Shown piece after piece: positions 1-9,788 of a stretch of DNA of 64,000 nt. Under the pieces are notes generated by a model. The model was given only the letters and a program-made list of their open reading frames with translations. It did no database searches and was not told the origin of the DNA. The position numbers were made by a program, and so were the translations under genes. The first letter of the stretch is position 1. The number at the start of each line of letters is the position of its first letter. The DNA is from Pseudomonas sp. URIL14HWK12:I12 (GTDB taxonomy: Bacteria; Pseudomonadota; Gammaproteobacteria; Pseudomonadales; Pseudomonadaceae), in assembly GCF_003097135.1 (NCBI RefSeq), contig NZ_QEQL01000001.1, forward strand, positions 1 through 64,000. The letters run 5' to 3'.

Positions 1-122
1 ACCCAAGCAATCTGCCCAGAGCAGATGCGGTGGTGAAGCGACACAGCCGAAAATTCGCCAGATACGCACAAACATCACATACCTGAATTCGCTGCAACGC
101 CTAGGCGCGGCAGCTACCGAAT
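1..122 (+). other. 23S-5S rRNA internal spacer
   Basis: This stretch lies directly before the 5S gene. Its first bases (ACCCAAGCAATCTG) resemble what I recall following the 3' end of Pseudomonas 23S rRNA, so the 23S gene probably ends just left of the window. No tRNA gene is visible. The call rests on position and remembered similarity. Confidence 0.7.
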
Positions 123-123
123 T

Positions 124-240
124 TCTTGACGACCATAGAGCGTTGGAACCACCTGATCCCATCCCGAACTCAGTAGTGAAACGACGCATCGCCGATGGTA
201 GTGTGGGGTTTCCCCATGTGAGAGTAGGTCATCGTCAAGA
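124..240 (+). rRNA. rrf: 5S ribosomal RNA
   Basis: The ends pair (CTTGACGACC at the 5' end with GGTCATCGTCAAG at the 3' end). The interior carries hallmark 5S segments: CCTGATCCCATCCCGAACTC, GTGAAACG, and CGCCGATGGTAGTGTGGGGT followed by the CCCCATGTGAGAGTAGG loop. The length of about 117 nt is normal. It is the last gene of an rRNA operon entering from the left. The exact termini may be off by one to three bases. Confidence 0.97.
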
Positions 241-253
241 TTCAAACCCGCAG

Positions 254-288
254 AACCCCAATCGTGAAAACGATTGGGGTTTTGTCTT
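254..288 (+). terminator. rRNA operon intrinsic terminator
   Basis: An 11-bp perfect stem (AACCCCAATCG / CGATTGGGGTT) with a short A-rich loop is followed by TTTGTCTTTT, about 13 bp after the 5S gene. This is a standard rho-independent terminator ending the rRNA operon. Confidence 0.93.
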
Positions 289-329
289 TTATGGGCGAAA
301 AGCGCAGGGCGCCTTCCATGGCTGCCCGG

Positions 330-686
330 TCATTCGCCGCGATATTCACACCCACTGGTGCAGGTTTCGTGCACCCGGACCTTGGACAATTCAGGCAATA
401 ATGGCTTGAGCTGCCGCCAGATCCAGATCGCGAGATTTTCGCTGGTCGGGTTCTCGAGCCCCTGAATATCGTTTAGATAGTTATGGTCCAATTGCTCGTA
501 AATAGGCTTGAAGATGGCCTTGATCTCGGAAAAGTCCCGGATCCACCCGGTATGAGGGTCCACTGCGCCGCTCAGGTAAACGGCCACCTTGAACGAGTGC
601 CCGTGCAGACGGCCGCACTTGTGGCCAGCCGGTACATTGGGCAGTTTATGGGCCGATTCAAAGGTGAACTCTTTGAAGATTTCCAC
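330..686 (-). CDS. queD: 6-carboxy-5,6,7,8-tetrahydropterin synthase QueD
   Basis: QueD converts 7,8-dihydroneopterin triphosphate to 6-carboxytetrahydropterin, the second step of queuosine (7-deazaguanine) synthesis. The 118-residue product begins [16 protein letters not shown] and has the zinc ligands His13, His28 and His30 (LHGH) with the catalytic Cys24. The C-terminal [12 protein letters not shown] segment also fits the family. I chose the GTG at 684-686 because it gives the normal family length and has an AGGA element about 12 bp upstream; the longer frame would begin at a TTG. It is convergent with the rRNA operon and shares no operon with other queuosine genes here. Confidence 0.95.
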   Translation of the reverse strand: MEIFKEFTFESAHKLPNVPAGHKCGRLHGHSFKVAVYLSGAVDPHTGWIRDFSEIKAIFKPIYEQLDHNYLNDIQGLENPTSENLAIWIWRQLKPLLPELSKVRVHETCTSGCEYRGE

Positions 687-817
687 GCTTGCGTTATTCC
701 TGTGATCAAACAAAGGGGCAGTGTACCCGGAAACCTAAGGTGGGGCAGGGCGGATTCAGCTGTGCTTAAGCCAAGGCCGCTATGCTCGTCTGTCAATGTC
801 TCGCGGAAACAGTTTCA

Positions 818-1126
818 ATGCGCCGATACTTACTAGCCTTCTGGGCCATGCAGATCCTGCTGTGTTCGGAGCTGTCGCTTGCGCACGACTTGGGCCAGGA
901 CGAAGCGCTCAAGCTGCGCCAGCAAGGCCTCATACTCCCGCTTGAGCAGTTGCTGGCCAGCGCTATGGCCAGGTACCCCGATGCGCGCTTGCTGGAAGCC
1001 GAACTGGAGCGCGATGATGGCCAGTACATTTATGAAGTGGAATTGCTCACCGCTTCGGGCGTAGTACGGGAAATCGAGCTGGATGCGGCTACAGGGCGTT
1101 TGCTCAAAGACAAGGAAGACGATTGA
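818..1126 (+). CDS. PepSY-domain periplasmic protein
   Basis: This is a 102-residue protein with a likely signal peptide (about residues 1-20, ending near SLAHD) followed by a single PepSY-like domain. The second half ([19 protein letters not shown], then GRLL) is the typical PepSY strand pattern. Its last codon overlaps the start of the response regulator gene, so the three genes 818-3101 form one operon. Small PepSY proteins beside OmpR-type systems are common in proteobacteria and are thought to modulate the sensor, but no ligand can be inferred. The start is set at the ATG giving MRRYLLAF, which yields a proper signal sequence. Confidence 0.85.
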   Translation: MRRYLLAFWAMQILLCSELSLAHDLGQDEALKLRQQGLILPLEQLLASAMARYPDARLLEAELERDDGQYIYEVELLTASGVVREIELDAATGRLLKDKEDD

Positions 1127-1794
1127 TGCGCTTGTTATTGGTGGAAGACAGCGTGCCGTTGGCTGACGAACTACAGCCGACCCTAGCCAGGCAGGGGTAT
1201 GCAGTTGATTGGCTAGCCGACGGGCGAGACGCTTTGCATCAGGCCACACTTGAGCCCTACGACATCATCGTGCTCGACCTGGGGCTTCCTGGTATGTCTG
1301 GCCTGGAGTTGCTTCAGAGCTGGCGTAGTGCAGGCCTTGCTGCTCCTGTGCTGGTACTGACCGCCCGCGACTCCTGGGCCGAGCGCATTGAGGGTTTACG
1401 GGCAGGGGCAGACGACTACCTGACCAAGCCATTTCACCCGGAAGAGTTGATTTTGCGCCTGCAGTCGTTGCTGCGCCGTTCCAGAGGCTTGCCCAACCAG
1501 CCAACGCTGGATGCCGCAGGTTTGCGCCTGGATGAAGGCCAGCAAAGCGTCTGGCGCGGTAGCGAAAGCGTTACGCTGACAGCCGCCGAGTTCAGGCTGT
1601 TGCGGTATTTCATGCTGCACCCGGGCCGCGTCCTTTCTAAAGCGCAGCTCAGCGACCACCTCTATGATGGTGCCAGCGAGCGGGATTCAAATGTGCTCGA
1701 AGTGCATGTCAATCACCTGCGCCGCAAGCTTGGCCGCGCGGTGATCGAAACGCGCCGAGGCCAAGGCTATCGCTTTGCTGGAGAGGCTGGGTGA
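1126..1794 (+). CDS. OmpR/PhoB-family response regulator
   Basis: A 222-residue two-domain regulator. The receiver domain (1-115) has the acidic pocket Glu7/Asp8, phosphoacceptor Asp51 (VLDLGLPG) and the conserved Lys in LTKPF. The C-terminal winged helix (about 125-220) ends with the recognition region [19 protein letters not shown]. Its ATG overlaps the stop of the PepSY gene, and its own stop overlaps the GTG of the sensor kinase, so expression is probably translationally coupled. The general pattern resembles QseB/PmrA/PhoP-type regulators, but the regulon cannot be named. Confidence 0.95.
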   Translation: MRLLLVEDSVPLADELQPTLARQGYAVDWLADGRDALHQATLEPYDIIVLDLGLPGMSGLELLQSWRSAGLAAPVLVLTARDSWAERIEGLRAGADDYLTKPFHPEELILRLQSLLRRSRGLPNQPTLDAAGLRLDEGQQSVWRGSESVTLTAAEFRLLRYFMLHPGRVLSKAQLSDHLYDGASERDSNVLEVHVNHLRRKLGRAVIETRRGQGYRFAGEAG

Positions 1795-3101
1795 GATCAA
1801 TACAAGCTCGTCTGAGCGTGGGGTTGGTCGCGGTCTTGGTCATCGTGGGGCTACTCACCGCGCAGGTAGCGCTTTGGTTATTCGAGCAAGGGCTGCAGCG
1901 ATATCTCGAAAGCGGTTTGCGAAGTGAAACCGAGAACCTGCTAATAGCCCTACAACGAGGGCCGGACGGCCTGAAGCTCAATCAAGAACGGCTGCTTCCT
2001 GCCTATGAGCGGCCTCTATCGGGCCGTTATTTCAAGATCGATTCCGGGGGCCAGACCCTACGCTCAAGGTCGTTGTGGGACGCTGACTTGCCTACCCCCG
2101 ACCACCCTGGGTTGCACAACCAATTGGTAACCGGCCCTGATCATCAGTGGTTGCTGTTACTGCGGGTAGACTATCGGCGGCTTGGCCAGCCGGTGGCTAT
2201 CATCGTTGCCCAGGATTACTCGCCTATTCGTCGAAGCTTTTCGCACATGCGCCAGCTCGGTTTAGGCATCGGTGCGTTGGCAATACTGGCCATCCTCCTG
2301 TTGCAGCGGTATATCGTCAAACGGGCCCTTGGCCCGCTGGAGCGGGCTCGCCGGCAGATTGCGCAATTGCGCGATGGTCAACGTCGGGAGCTGGATCCGG
2401 GGGGCGCAGCAGAGCTTGAGCCATTGATTGAGCAAATCAATCATCTGCTCGCTCACACTGAAGACAGTCTAAAGCGTGCTCGGCATGCCATCGGCAACTT
2501 GGGCCATGCCTTGAAAACGCCTCTGGCGGTATTACTCAACCTGTCCGATAGCGGCCGCTTGGCAGCCCCCGATGCGAGGGCGCGAGTAAACGAGCAACTG
2601 GAGATCATCCAGCAACGTCTGGGGCGTGAACTGAATCGGGCACGGTTGGCAGGTGATGCCGTACCGCGTGCTCGTTTTGATTGTGGCCAAGAGCTGCCCG
2701 GCCTCATGCAAACGCTGGCCGTGATTCATGGCGAACACTTGGACTTGCAAGTCGAAGCCCCCCCAGGGCTGGTACTGGCTCGGGACCGTGAAGATGTACT
2801 CGAGTTGCTGGGTAACCTGCTCGACAATGCGTGCAAATGGGCCGACGCCACCGTGCGGCTGAAGCTCACTGGCGTGGCAGGGAGCTTTCGTATTGAAGTG
2901 GAGGATGACGGGCCGGGTATTGAGCCTGCCAGGCGCCAACAGGTGCTGGAGAGAGGGCGACGGCTTGACGAGGCCGTACAGGGTCACGGCCTGGGGTTGG
3001 GGATCGTGCGCGATATCGTGGAGGCGTGGGGCGGGGAGCTTAAGCTTGAGACGAGTCGGTGGGGCGGCCTGCAGGTGGTGGTGGAAGTGCAACGTCGTTA
3101 A
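1791..3101 (+). CDS. sensor histidine kinase of the two-component system
   Basis: A 436-residue inner-membrane kinase. TM1 is about 8-30, a periplasmic sensor region covers about 31-155, and TM2 is about 156-173. A HAMP-like linker follows, then the phosphoacceptor His239 in the motif GHALKTPL. The ATP-binding domain shows the N box ([13 protein letters not shown]), G1 (DDGPGIE) and G2 (GLGLGIV). The GTG start overlaps the response regulator stop codon. The PhoQ-like layout (short helix-loop sensor, HALKTPL H-box) is compatible with cation or envelope sensing, but that is inference. Confidence 0.94.
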   Translation: MRSIQARLSVGLVAVLVIVGLLTAQVALWLFEQGLQRYLESGLRSETENLLIALQRGPDGLKLNQERLLPAYERPLSGRYFKIDSGGQTLRSRSLWDADLPTPDHPGLHNQLVTGPDHQWLLLLRVDYRRLGQPVAIIVAQDYSPIRRSFSHMRQLGLGIGALAILAILLLQRYIVKRALGPLERARRQIAQLRDGQRRELDPGGAAELEPLIEQINHLLAHTEDSLKRARHAIGNLGHALKTPLAVLLNLSDSGRLAAPDARARVNEQLEIIQQRLGRELNRARLAGDAVPRARFDCGQELPGLMQTLAVIHGEHLDLQVEAPPGLVLARDREDVLELLGNLLDNACKWADATVRLKLTGVAGSFRIEVEDDGPGIEPARRQQVLERGRRLDEAVQGHGLGLGIVRDIVEAWGGELKLETSRWGGLQVVVEVQRR

Positions 3102-3160
3102 ACCTTTCAGCTGGCTTGCCGATAAAGAGGCATTTCCGCCACCTGCCTCGAGAAACCCCC

Positions 3161-4840
3161 ATGCGCCTGAGCCTGAAAGGCAAAGTCCTATCATTGGCGA
3201 TCTTGCCTGTCCTTATCTTCGCTGTTGTGATCAGCGTGTTTTCGGTGTTCTTGTTGCAGCAACAAGCCAAGCGTGAAGTCGAGCAGACTCGCGAGCGCTT
3301 GCTCAACGATGCACGCGGCACTTTGCAGGACTATGTCAACATCGCCCTGGGCACAATCAAACCCATTTATGATGCCGCCAGCCAAGGCGATACGGCCAGC
3401 CGCGATCAGGCGATCAAGATGCTGTCCCAGGTCACTTATGGTAAGGATGGCTATTTTTTCGGCTATGACTCCAAAGCTGTTCGGCTTTTCAAAGGCAACA
3501 GCCCTGAGGGAATAGGTAAAAGCTTCAGCGACGCCAAAGACCCCAACGGTGTGTATGTCAACCGTGGCCTGGTAGACGTCGCAAAAGACAACAGCCACTA
3601 CATCACCTACTCCTCCAGCTTGCCAGGCACCTCTACGCTGGTGCCAAAGCTCGCCTATAGCTACTACCTGCCCAAGTGGGACATGGCCTTCGGTACCGCC
3701 GTAAACATCGATGGTATTGACGCTCAGGTCGCGCAACTCGAGAAGGAAGTCGATGCTCGCCAGCGCGACATGCTCCTGAGCATTATCGGTATTGCGGTGG
3801 TGGTGTTGGTCGTCATCGCCATCGCCGGCCTGGTGTTGGCCCGCACGCTGCTCAAACCCTTGCTGGCGATGAAAGCAAACCTTGATGACATCGCCGCAGG
3901 CGAGGGCGACCTGACGCGCCGCCTCCCAGACACCGGGCATGACGAAATCGGTGAACTTGGCCGTTCCTTCAACCGGTTCGTCGACAAGATTCATGGTCTG
4001 GTGCGGCAAATCGCCGGAATGACCGAGCAACTGACCAGCCTGGTCGCCCAGGTAGACAGCCAGGCCCAGCGTGCCGAGCAAGCCATGCAGCGTCAGCGCC
4101 AGGAGACCGATCAGGTCGCCACTGCCATCAACGAAATGTCCAGCGCTGCTCAAGAAGTAGCTCACAGTGCCCAGAACGCCGCCCACGCGGCCCACCAGAC
4201 TGATAGCGAAGGGCAACAAGCGCGGCGGGTGGTCGATGGCAGCGTGCAGCAGATCCACGCGCTGGTCAGCGATATCCGCAGCAGTGGTGCATCGCTCGAT
4301 AGCCTGCAAAGCGATGTGCAGTCGATCGTGGGAGTGCTCAGTGTCATCCGGTCGATCGCCGACCAAACCAACCTGTTGGCGCTCAATGCTGCAATCGAAG
4401 CTGCCCGGGCGGGGGAGGCCGGCCGCGGCTTTGCGGTGGTAGCCGACGAGGTGCGTGCGCTCGCCAGCCGTACCCAGCAAAGTACCCAGGAAATCCAGGG
4501 CATGATCGATCGCCTGCAACGTGGTACCGAGGAGGCCGTGGCGGCCATGCGCCGCTCCAGTGAGGCCGGCGACGGCACCTCCGAAAAAGCCACGCTTGCA
4601 GGCCAGTCGCTCGATGCGATTAGTGGCCTGATCGCGACGATCAACAGCATGAACGCACAAATCGCCAGCGCAGCCGAGGAACAGACTGCTGTCGCCGAGG
4701 AAATCAACCGCAGCGTTCATCAAATTGCGCAGGCCGTTGACCAGGTCGCTGACGAAACCCAACAAAGTGCGGCGGCTTCGCGCAGCCTAGCCGCCTTGGG
4801 CGACGGGCTGGGCCGCCTGGTGAAGCAGTTCAGGATCTGA
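3161..4840 (+). CDS. methyl-accepting chemotaxis protein with single Cache domain
   Basis: A 559-residue chemoreceptor. TM1 is about 8-32. A periplasmic sensor of sCache_2 type covers about 33-200, with the typical [12 protein letters not shown] and [11 protein letters not shown] segments. TM2 is about 204-228, HAMP about 229-283, and the cytoplasmic signalling domain has its conserved hairpin tip near residues 398-430 ([20 protein letters not shown]). In Pseudomonas sCache_2 receptors often recognise small carboxylates, which is only a suggestion here. The start at MRLSLKGK puts the first membrane helix at the usual place; the open frame extends 34 codons upstream without a plausible start. 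No CheB/CheR-binding pentapeptide is seen at the C terminus. Confidence 0.95.
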   Translation: MRLSLKGKVLSLAILPVLIFAVVISVFSVFLLQQQAKREVEQTRERLLNDARGTLQDYVNIALGTIKPIYDAASQGDTASRDQAIKMLSQVTYGKDGYFFGYDSKAVRLFKGNSPEGIGKSFSDAKDPNGVYVNRGLVDVAKDNSHYITYSSSLPGTSTLVPKLAYSYYLPKWDMAFGTAVNIDGIDAQVAQLEKEVDARQRDMLLSIIGIAVVVLVVIAIAGLVLARTLLKPLLAMKANLDDIAAGEGDLTRRLPDTGHDEIGELGRSFNRFVDKIHGLVRQIAGMTEQLTSLVAQVDSQAQRAEQAMQRQRQETDQVATAINEMSSAAQEVAHSAQNAAHAAHQTDSEGQQARRVVDGSVQQIHALVSDIRSSGASLDSLQSDVQSIVGVLSVIRSIADQTNLLALNAAIEAARAGEAGRGFAVVADEVRALASRTQQSTQEIQGMIDRLQRGTEEAVAAMRRSSEAGDGTSEKATLAGQSLDAISGLIATINSMNAQIASAAEEQTAVAEEINRSVHQIAQAVDQVADETQQSAAASRSLAALGDGLGRLVKQFRI

Positions 4841-4846
4841 CCCTCA

Positions 4847-4870
4847 CAGCCGGGCAACTTTGCCCGGCTG
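4847..4870 (+). terminator. possible terminator hairpin after the chemoreceptor gene
   Basis: A perfect 10-bp GC-rich stem (CAGCCGGGCA / TGCCCGGCTG) with a 4-nt loop lies 6 bp after the chemoreceptor stop codon. There is no clear T-tract afterwards, so it is a weak candidate terminator or 3'-end stabiliser. Confidence 0.5.
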
Positions 4871-4927
4871 CCTGTGGACTAACCCAAGGGCGCCATGAAG
4901 GCGCCCACCGGTGAACACAGGCTATGC

Positions 4928-5992
4928 ATGAACAACGACGCGAATCTCCAGAAAAAAACTCTATTGCTGCTGGTGGTGCTGGTCACCCTTGCCTTCATCT
5001 GGATCATGCTGCCGTATTACGGCGCCGTTTTCTGGGCCATCATTCTCGGCATTCTCTTCACACCCATTCAGCGACGCCTGGCTCAACGCTTCAAATGGCG
5101 GCGCAACATCACATCCCTCGCTACGCTGGCCATCTGCCTGGTCGTCGCAGTGTTGCCGATGATCATCATCAGTGCACTTTTGGTGCAAGAAGGGGCAGCG
5201 GTTTATAAAAGCATCGAAAGCGGCCAGTGGGATATCGCCGGCTATGTGAGCCAGGCGCGTCAGGCACTGCCCCCATCGATGCAGCACATGGTTGATCGGC
5301 TTGGCCTGGGTAACCTCGACGGCCTGCGTGAGCGGGTGACTCAATGGGCTAGCGCAGGCGGCCAGGTACTGGCCAGCCAGGCGTTCTACGTAGGCCAAGG
5401 GACGTTTGAAGTGATCGTCGGCTTCGGTGTCATGCTCTATCTGTTGTACTTCTTCCTGCGCGACGGCCCTGATCTGATTCGCAGGCTGCGCAGCGCGGTG
5501 CCGCTGGCCGAGCACCAAAAACGCCGCCTGCAGCTCAAATTCACCCGCGTAGTTCGCGCTACGGTCAAAGGCAACATGTTGGTGGCTATGATTCAGGGTG
5601 CGCTGGGCGGCGTGATGTTCTGGGCCTTGGGCATTCCCAGCTCACTGTTGTGGGCAGTCCTGATGGCGTTCCTTTCGCTGCTACCGGCAGTGGGCGCCGG
5701 GGTGGTTTGGGGGCCCGTCGCGCTTTACTTCATTCTCAGCGGGCCTGCCTGGAAAGGCATCACGCTGGCCGCGTTTGGCGTGTTCGTCATTGGCCTTGTC
5801 GACAACGTTCTGCGCCCGGTGCTCGTGGGCAAGGACACTCGCCTGCCGGATTATCTGGTACTGGTTTCAACGCTTGGGGGGCTGTCGGTGTTCGGCCTCA
5901 ACGGTTTCGTAATCGGCCCGCTGATTGCCTCCTTGTTTGTCTCTACCTGGAGCCTGTTCGCCGAGCAACGCAAACCGCTGGTTCTGCCCTGA
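4928..5992 (+). CDS. AI-2E family transporter (YdiK-like membrane protein)
   Basis: A 354-residue multi-spanning inner-membrane protein of the AI-2E/PerM exporter family. Hydrophobic helices are clear at the N terminus (LLLLVVLVTLAFIWIMLPYY, then ILGILFTPIQRRL), in the middle (YFFLRDGPDLIRRLR is a family signature), and near the C terminus (DNVLRPVLVGKDTRLPDYLVL and GLNGFVIGPLIASLF). The start chosen (MNNDANLQKKT) has AGG six bases upstream; an upstream in-frame ATG at 4895 lies in a small inverted repeat. The substrate is unknown, and the family name is historical, not proof of autoinducer transport. Confidence 0.9.
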   Translation: MNNDANLQKKTLLLLVVLVTLAFIWIMLPYYGAVFWAIILGILFTPIQRRLAQRFKWRRNITSLATLAICLVVAVLPMIIISALLVQEGAAVYKSIESGQWDIAGYVSQARQALPPSMQHMVDRLGLGNLDGLRERVTQWASAGGQVLASQAFYVGQGTFEVIVGFGVMLYLLYFFLRDGPDLIRRLRSAVPLAEHQKRRLQLKFTRVVRATVKGNMLVAMIQGALGGVMFWALGIPSSLLWAVLMAFLSLLPAVGAGVVWGPVALYFILSGPAWKGITLAAFGVFVIGLVDNVLRPVLVGKDTRLPDYLVLVSTLGGLSVFGLNGFVIGPLIASLFVSTWSLFAEQRKPLVLP

Positions 5993-6112
5993 GCCTGAAG
6001 AAATCCTCACCCCTGGCCGGGCACAGTGCCTTGAGTGCCCTTGGTCCATTGTTTAACATTCCCGGCTTTGCGCATCTGCCAGGCGTGGCGTCGCCCGGCC
6101 TGAACGGTACCC

Positions 6113-8017
6113 ATGCCCAACCCGATTCCCCTTAAAGATCACGATAAAGAAAAAGGCCTGGTCAATCGCCGGCTGCTGGTGTGCGGCTTCTTGGTGCTGG
6201 CCCTGGCACTGAGCCTGGTTGCGCGTCTGTACTTCCTTCAGGTCATCCAGTACGACTATCACTCCACCGTATCGGAGAACAATCGCGTCCATGTCCTGCC
6301 CATCGCTCCCGAGCGGGGCCTGGTGTATGACCGTAATGGGGTCGTGCTGGCCGACAATCGGCCCAGCTTCAACCTGACGCTGACCCGGGAGCGGGCGGGT
6401 AATAGTGCGCAGGTCCAGCAGGTGCTGGACACCCTCGCTCAGATCCTGCACCTGAGCGATGAGCAACGCCACGAGTTCGACAAGGATCTCAAGCGTTCGC
6501 GCCATCCCTTCGAGCCGGTCACGTTGATGTATGAATTGACTGAAGAGCAGATCGCCGACATTGCAGTCAACCAATTCCGCCTGCCAGGGCTGGACGTGGA
6601 TGCGCAATTTGTCCGGGAGTATCCACAGGGTGAGCTGTTCGCCCATTCGCTGGGTTACGTCGGCCGTATCAACGAACACGAAGCCAAGACCCTCGACCAG
6701 ACCGAGTACCGTGGCACTCAATCAGTGGGCAAGACCGGTGTGGAGCGATTCTACGAGCCGCAACTGCACGGCCACGTAGGGTTCGAAGAGGTCGAGACCA
6801 ATGCGCAGGGCAGGGTGATGCGGGTGTTGCGCCACACCGACCCGGTACCAGGCCAGAACATCACCTTGAGCCTGGACATCAACCTGCAGCGCGCAGCAGA
6901 AAAGGCACTCGACGGGCGCCGCGGGGCCATCGTGGCGCTGGACCCTAACACAGGCGAAGTCCTTGCCATGGTCAGCGAGCCAGGTTTCGACCCTAACCTG
7001 TTCGTTACCGGCATCAGCTTCAAGCAATACACCGCGTTACGCGACTCGATAGACCGCCCGCTGTTCAACCGGGTGTTGCGGGGGCTGTATGCGCCCGGTT
7101 CGACCATCAAGCCTGAAGTGGCCATCGCAGGCCTGGACAGCGGTGTGATCAACGCGGGCACCCGGATCTACGACCCCGGCTACTACCAATTGCCCAACTA
7201 CGATCATAAATACCGGAACTGGAACCGCTCCGGTGATGGTTGGGTCGACCTGTACTCGGCGATCATGCGCTCCAACGATGTGTACTTCTATGAAACCGCG
7301 CATCGCCTGGGGATAGACAGGCTCCATGACTACCTCAGCCGCTTTGGTATCGGCCAGAAGGTGTCGCTGGACATGTTCGAGGAGGCGCCAGGCCTGATGC
7401 CATCGGAGCAGTGGAAGCGGGCCACGCGGCGCCAGCCATGGTTCCCGGGCGAAACGCTGATCCTTGGCATCGGCCAGGGTTACATGCAAGTTACCCCTCT
7501 GCAATTGGCGCAGGCCACTTCGCTTATCGCGAGCAAGGGCATCTGGCATCGCCCGCACCTGGCACAAACCATTGGTGGGCAGCCGCCGGTCGACACCAAT
7601 CCGATGCCCAACATCGTGTTGCATGACCCCAATGAGTGGGAACAGGTCAATCGGGGCATGCAGGCCGTACTGCACGACCCTCGGGGGATCGCCCGTCAGT
7701 CGGCGGTCAATGCCCAATACCGAATCGCCGGAAAGAGTGGCACTGCTCAGGTGGTCGCCATTCGGCAAGGTGAACGATACAACCGCAACAAAACCGCTGA
7801 ACGTAACCGCGACAACGCGCTATTCGTGGGCTTTGCGCCGGCAGAAAAGCCGCAAATCGTCGTTGCTGTGATGATCGAGAACGGTGAAGCCGGTGGCAGA
7901 GTGGCCGGGCCGGTGGTTCGAGAGGTGCTCGATGCCTGGCTGCTCGACCAAGATGGGCACCTTAAACCTCAGTATGCGACCCCTGGGCCGGTGCCCACCA
8001 AAGCACCCCATGCCTGA
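6113..8017 (+). CDS. mrdA: penicillin-binding protein 2, peptidoglycan transpeptidase
   Basis: A 634-residue class B penicillin-binding protein that cross-links peptidoglycan during elongation. It has one N-terminal membrane helix (about 19-44), the PBP dimerisation/pedestal domain (about 60-230) and a transpeptidase domain. The catalytic triad motifs are visible: Ser330-Thr-Ile-Lys333, Ser387-Asn-Asp389 and Lys541-Ser-Gly543. These positions match E. coli PBP2 almost exactly. It is not beside rodA, rlpA or an lytic transglycosylase, which normally accompany mrdA. It is therefore probably the second, stand-alone PBP2 paralog found in some pseudomonads. The translation start has only a weak ribosome site. 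Confidence 0.93.
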   Translation: MPNPIPLKDHDKEKGLVNRRLLVCGFLVLALALSLVARLYFLQVIQYDYHSTVSENNRVHVLPIAPERGLVYDRNGVVLADNRPSFNLTLTRERAGNSAQVQQVLDTLAQILHLSDEQRHEFDKDLKRSRHPFEPVTLMYELTEEQIADIAVNQFRLPGLDVDAQFVREYPQGELFAHSLGYVGRINEHEAKTLDQTEYRGTQSVGKTGVERFYEPQLHGHVGFEEVETNAQGRVMRVLRHTDPVPGQNITLSLDINLQRAAEKALDGRRGAIVALDPNTGEVLAMVSEPGFDPNLFVTGISFKQYTALRDSIDRPLFNRVLRGLYAPGSTIKPEVAIAGLDSGVINAGTRIYDPGYYQLPNYDHKYRNWNRSGDGWVDLYSAIMRSNDVYFYETAHRLGIDRLHDYLSRFGIGQKVSLDMFEEAPGLMPSEQWKRATRRQPWFPGETLILGIGQGYMQVTPLQLAQATSLIASKGIWHRPHLAQTIGGQPPVDTNPMPNIVLHDPNEWEQVNRGMQAVLHDPRGIARQSAVNAQYRIAGKSGTAQVVAIRQGERYNRNKTAERNRDNALFVGFAPAEKPQIVVAVMIENGEAGGRVAGPVVREVLDAWLLDQDGHLKPQYATPGPVPTKAPHA

Positions 8018-8031
8018 GTGTTCGGTGGTGG

Positions 8032-8982
8032 TCAGCGATCACGCTTCGCGCCCGACGCAGCATGTATGCCCAGGCTGGTCCCCAGCAGCACAACCAAAAG
8101 GCCGGCCATTTCAGCCACTGTGGGCGGCCTACCGCTGAAGATCAGCGCAAGGCCGGTGGCGAATAGGGATTCCAAGGCGATCAGTTGCCCAGACAACGCC
8201 ACTGGAAGCCTTCTAGTGGCTGCATTCCATGCCCAGGCACCGGTTATCGAAGAGGTGACCGCGATGACCAGCGCCCAGCCATACAGGCGCAAAGCAACGT
8301 CAAGGCCAAAGCCCAGCACCGGTAACTTGAAAAGCCCCAGCCAATAAATGGCAGGGATCACGCCCAAGGTGGCTACGCCGGCCCCGGTCATCATCAAGCC
8401 TGTCCAAACGGCGGTAGTGCAATCGGCCATCCTAGCCATCGCGCGCTTGTTCAGCACACAGAAGGCAACCCACAGCGCTATGGCAGACAGCGAGAAGAGA
8501 ATGGCCAGCGTTATAGAGCGGCTGCTAGCCACCGGCTGTGCCCAGAGGGCGAGGTTCACCAACCATAGCCCGGCGGCTATCAGGGCAAGGGGCGCCACCA
8601 GCTTGCGCCATGGCATTTGCTGCTCTTGAATGTTGCCAATGACTGCGAGCAAAACCGGTACTGTGCCGATAAGTGCGGGGGTTAGCACCGGGCCGCCCAA
8701 CGCGACGCCGGCGGCGATGCAGCTGCCGTAGCCCAGGTATCCAATAGCGCCCAGCGTTGCGGCGAGCCATTGCTGCGATAACCGCAATTGCCGGCGTTGG
8801 CGGGGGTAAAGAAGCAAGTACGCCCCGCCCAGCACCCCGGCGAACAGGAATCGCATCGCCGTCAAGTCATAGAGGCTGTAGGCACCTGTGACGTAAGGTG
8901 CGATGAAGTTGAGCGACCATGCCAGTGTCGCAGCTATGGCAAAAGCCACCCCGGCCATGAGGTTTGAGACGGAGGTAGCCAT
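8032..8982 (-). CDS. EamA/DMT-family permease
   Basis: A 316-residue transporter with ten predicted helices arranged as two EamA repeats (about 10-145 and 160-300). Typical features are the N-terminal WSLNFIAPY / LTAMRFLFAGVLGG pair and LESLFATGLALIFSGRPPT near the end. The chosen ATG (MATSVSNLMAG) has AGGA nine bases upstream; the longer frame adds 23 non-hydrophobic residues. It is convergent with mrdA, only 14 bp apart. Its substrate is unknown; relatives export amino acids or other metabolites. Confidence 0.9.
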   Translation of the reverse strand: MATSVSNLMAGVAFAIAATLAWSLNFIAPYVTGAYSLYDLTAMRFLFAGVLGGAYLLLYPRQRRQLRLSQQWLAATLGAIGYLGYGSCIAAGVALGGPVLTPALIGTVPVLLAVIGNIQEQQMPWRKLVAPLALIAAGLWLVNLALWAQPVASSRSITLAILFSLSAIALWVAFCVLNKRAMARMADCTTAVWTGLMMTGAGVATLGVIPAIYWLGLFKLPVLGFGLDVALRLYGWALVIAVTSSITGAWAWNAATRRLPVALSGQLIALESLFATGLALIFSGRPPTVAEMAGLLVVLLGTSLGIHAASGAKRDR

Positions 8983-9179
8983 TGGCGGAATCCTGCAGAG
9001 GTTCCTGCCATGTTGCCCATTGCAGTGGAAGGGATACAAACGAGTTTTCAAGCTGTGATCTATAACGCCAGATCATGAATTGCCTTGAAAGCCATTGCCG
9101 CCCTGGCACTTTGCTGCCTTCGGGGGCCTACCCCCATTTAAGCAGGTCCCTGTGAGGCTGCTTATGGGTTGCCTACCAC

Positions 9180-9560
9180 TCAAGTGTCCGAAAATGGGTA
9201 ATGCTCAATACGGCACTCGTAATTATGACCATCACCCTTGCATGACCCGTCCAGATATCGGTAGCTGATATTCACTGATTGGCCTTCTTTCGGCCACTGC
9301 CGGCGTGGAAGTGTGTTTTGGTAATCAGCCGTTTCGGGTATGAATTCGATGGTCACCCCTGTTTTTGGGCATTGTGCTCCGGTGGTTGTCGGGCTGGCTT
9401 TCAAAACCTGCGCTCTTAGCTTTGGATAGGGCTGCTTCACTACCTTGGTGATGTGCAGCTGCATACGGCAAATGTTCCAGGTCGATGCGTGTGATGGCTG
9501 GCATATCAGGCAGAACAGTGAAACCAATAGCGCGTAGCGCTTTGGATGACTTCCCATCAT
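9180..9560 (-). CDS. small secreted hypothetical protein
   Basis: A 126-residue protein with a convincing signal peptide (about 1-26, RYALLVSLFCLICQPSHAS). The mature part holds five cysteines (NICRMQ, GAQCPKTG, DGSCKGDGHNYECRIE), suggesting disulfides in the periplasm. I do not recognise the family. A GAGGGAAGG ribosome-binding sequence precedes tandem ATG codons at 9560 and 9557; either may be used. It is transcribed alone, between the EamA permease and the nuo terminator. Confidence 0.7.
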   Translation of the reverse strand: MMGSHPKRYALLVSLFCLICQPSHASTWNICRMQLHITKVVKQPYPKLRAQVLKASPTTTGAQCPKTGVTIEFIPETADYQNTLPRRQWPKEGQSVNISYRYLDGSCKGDGHNYECRIEHYPFSDT

Positions 9561-9735
9561 TGACCTTCCCTCGGATATCGTGTCTGAGGGCATTATCAGG
9601 CGGGAGCTCATCGAATCAAAGCCCGGCTCGAATCGCGCATTTGGCTGGGCGGATGCTTACCTAGGAACTACCAGACAGGTGTGGTTGGGTGTGTGACACC
9701 AGCAGGGGGTGTGACGCTGTGTAAGCCTCTAAACG

Positions 9736-9765
9736 AAAACACCCCGCACAAGGCGGGGTGTTTTT
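9736..9765 (-). terminator. terminator of the nuo operon
   Basis: A 9-bp stem (ACACCCCGC / GCGGGGTGT) followed on the minus strand by TTTTCGTTT lies 24 bp after the nuoN stop. T residues on both sides make it potentially bidirectional. It ends the 13-gene complex I transcript. Confidence 0.92.
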
Positions 9766-9788
9766 GGAAGGCTAGACCAGTGAGTGGA

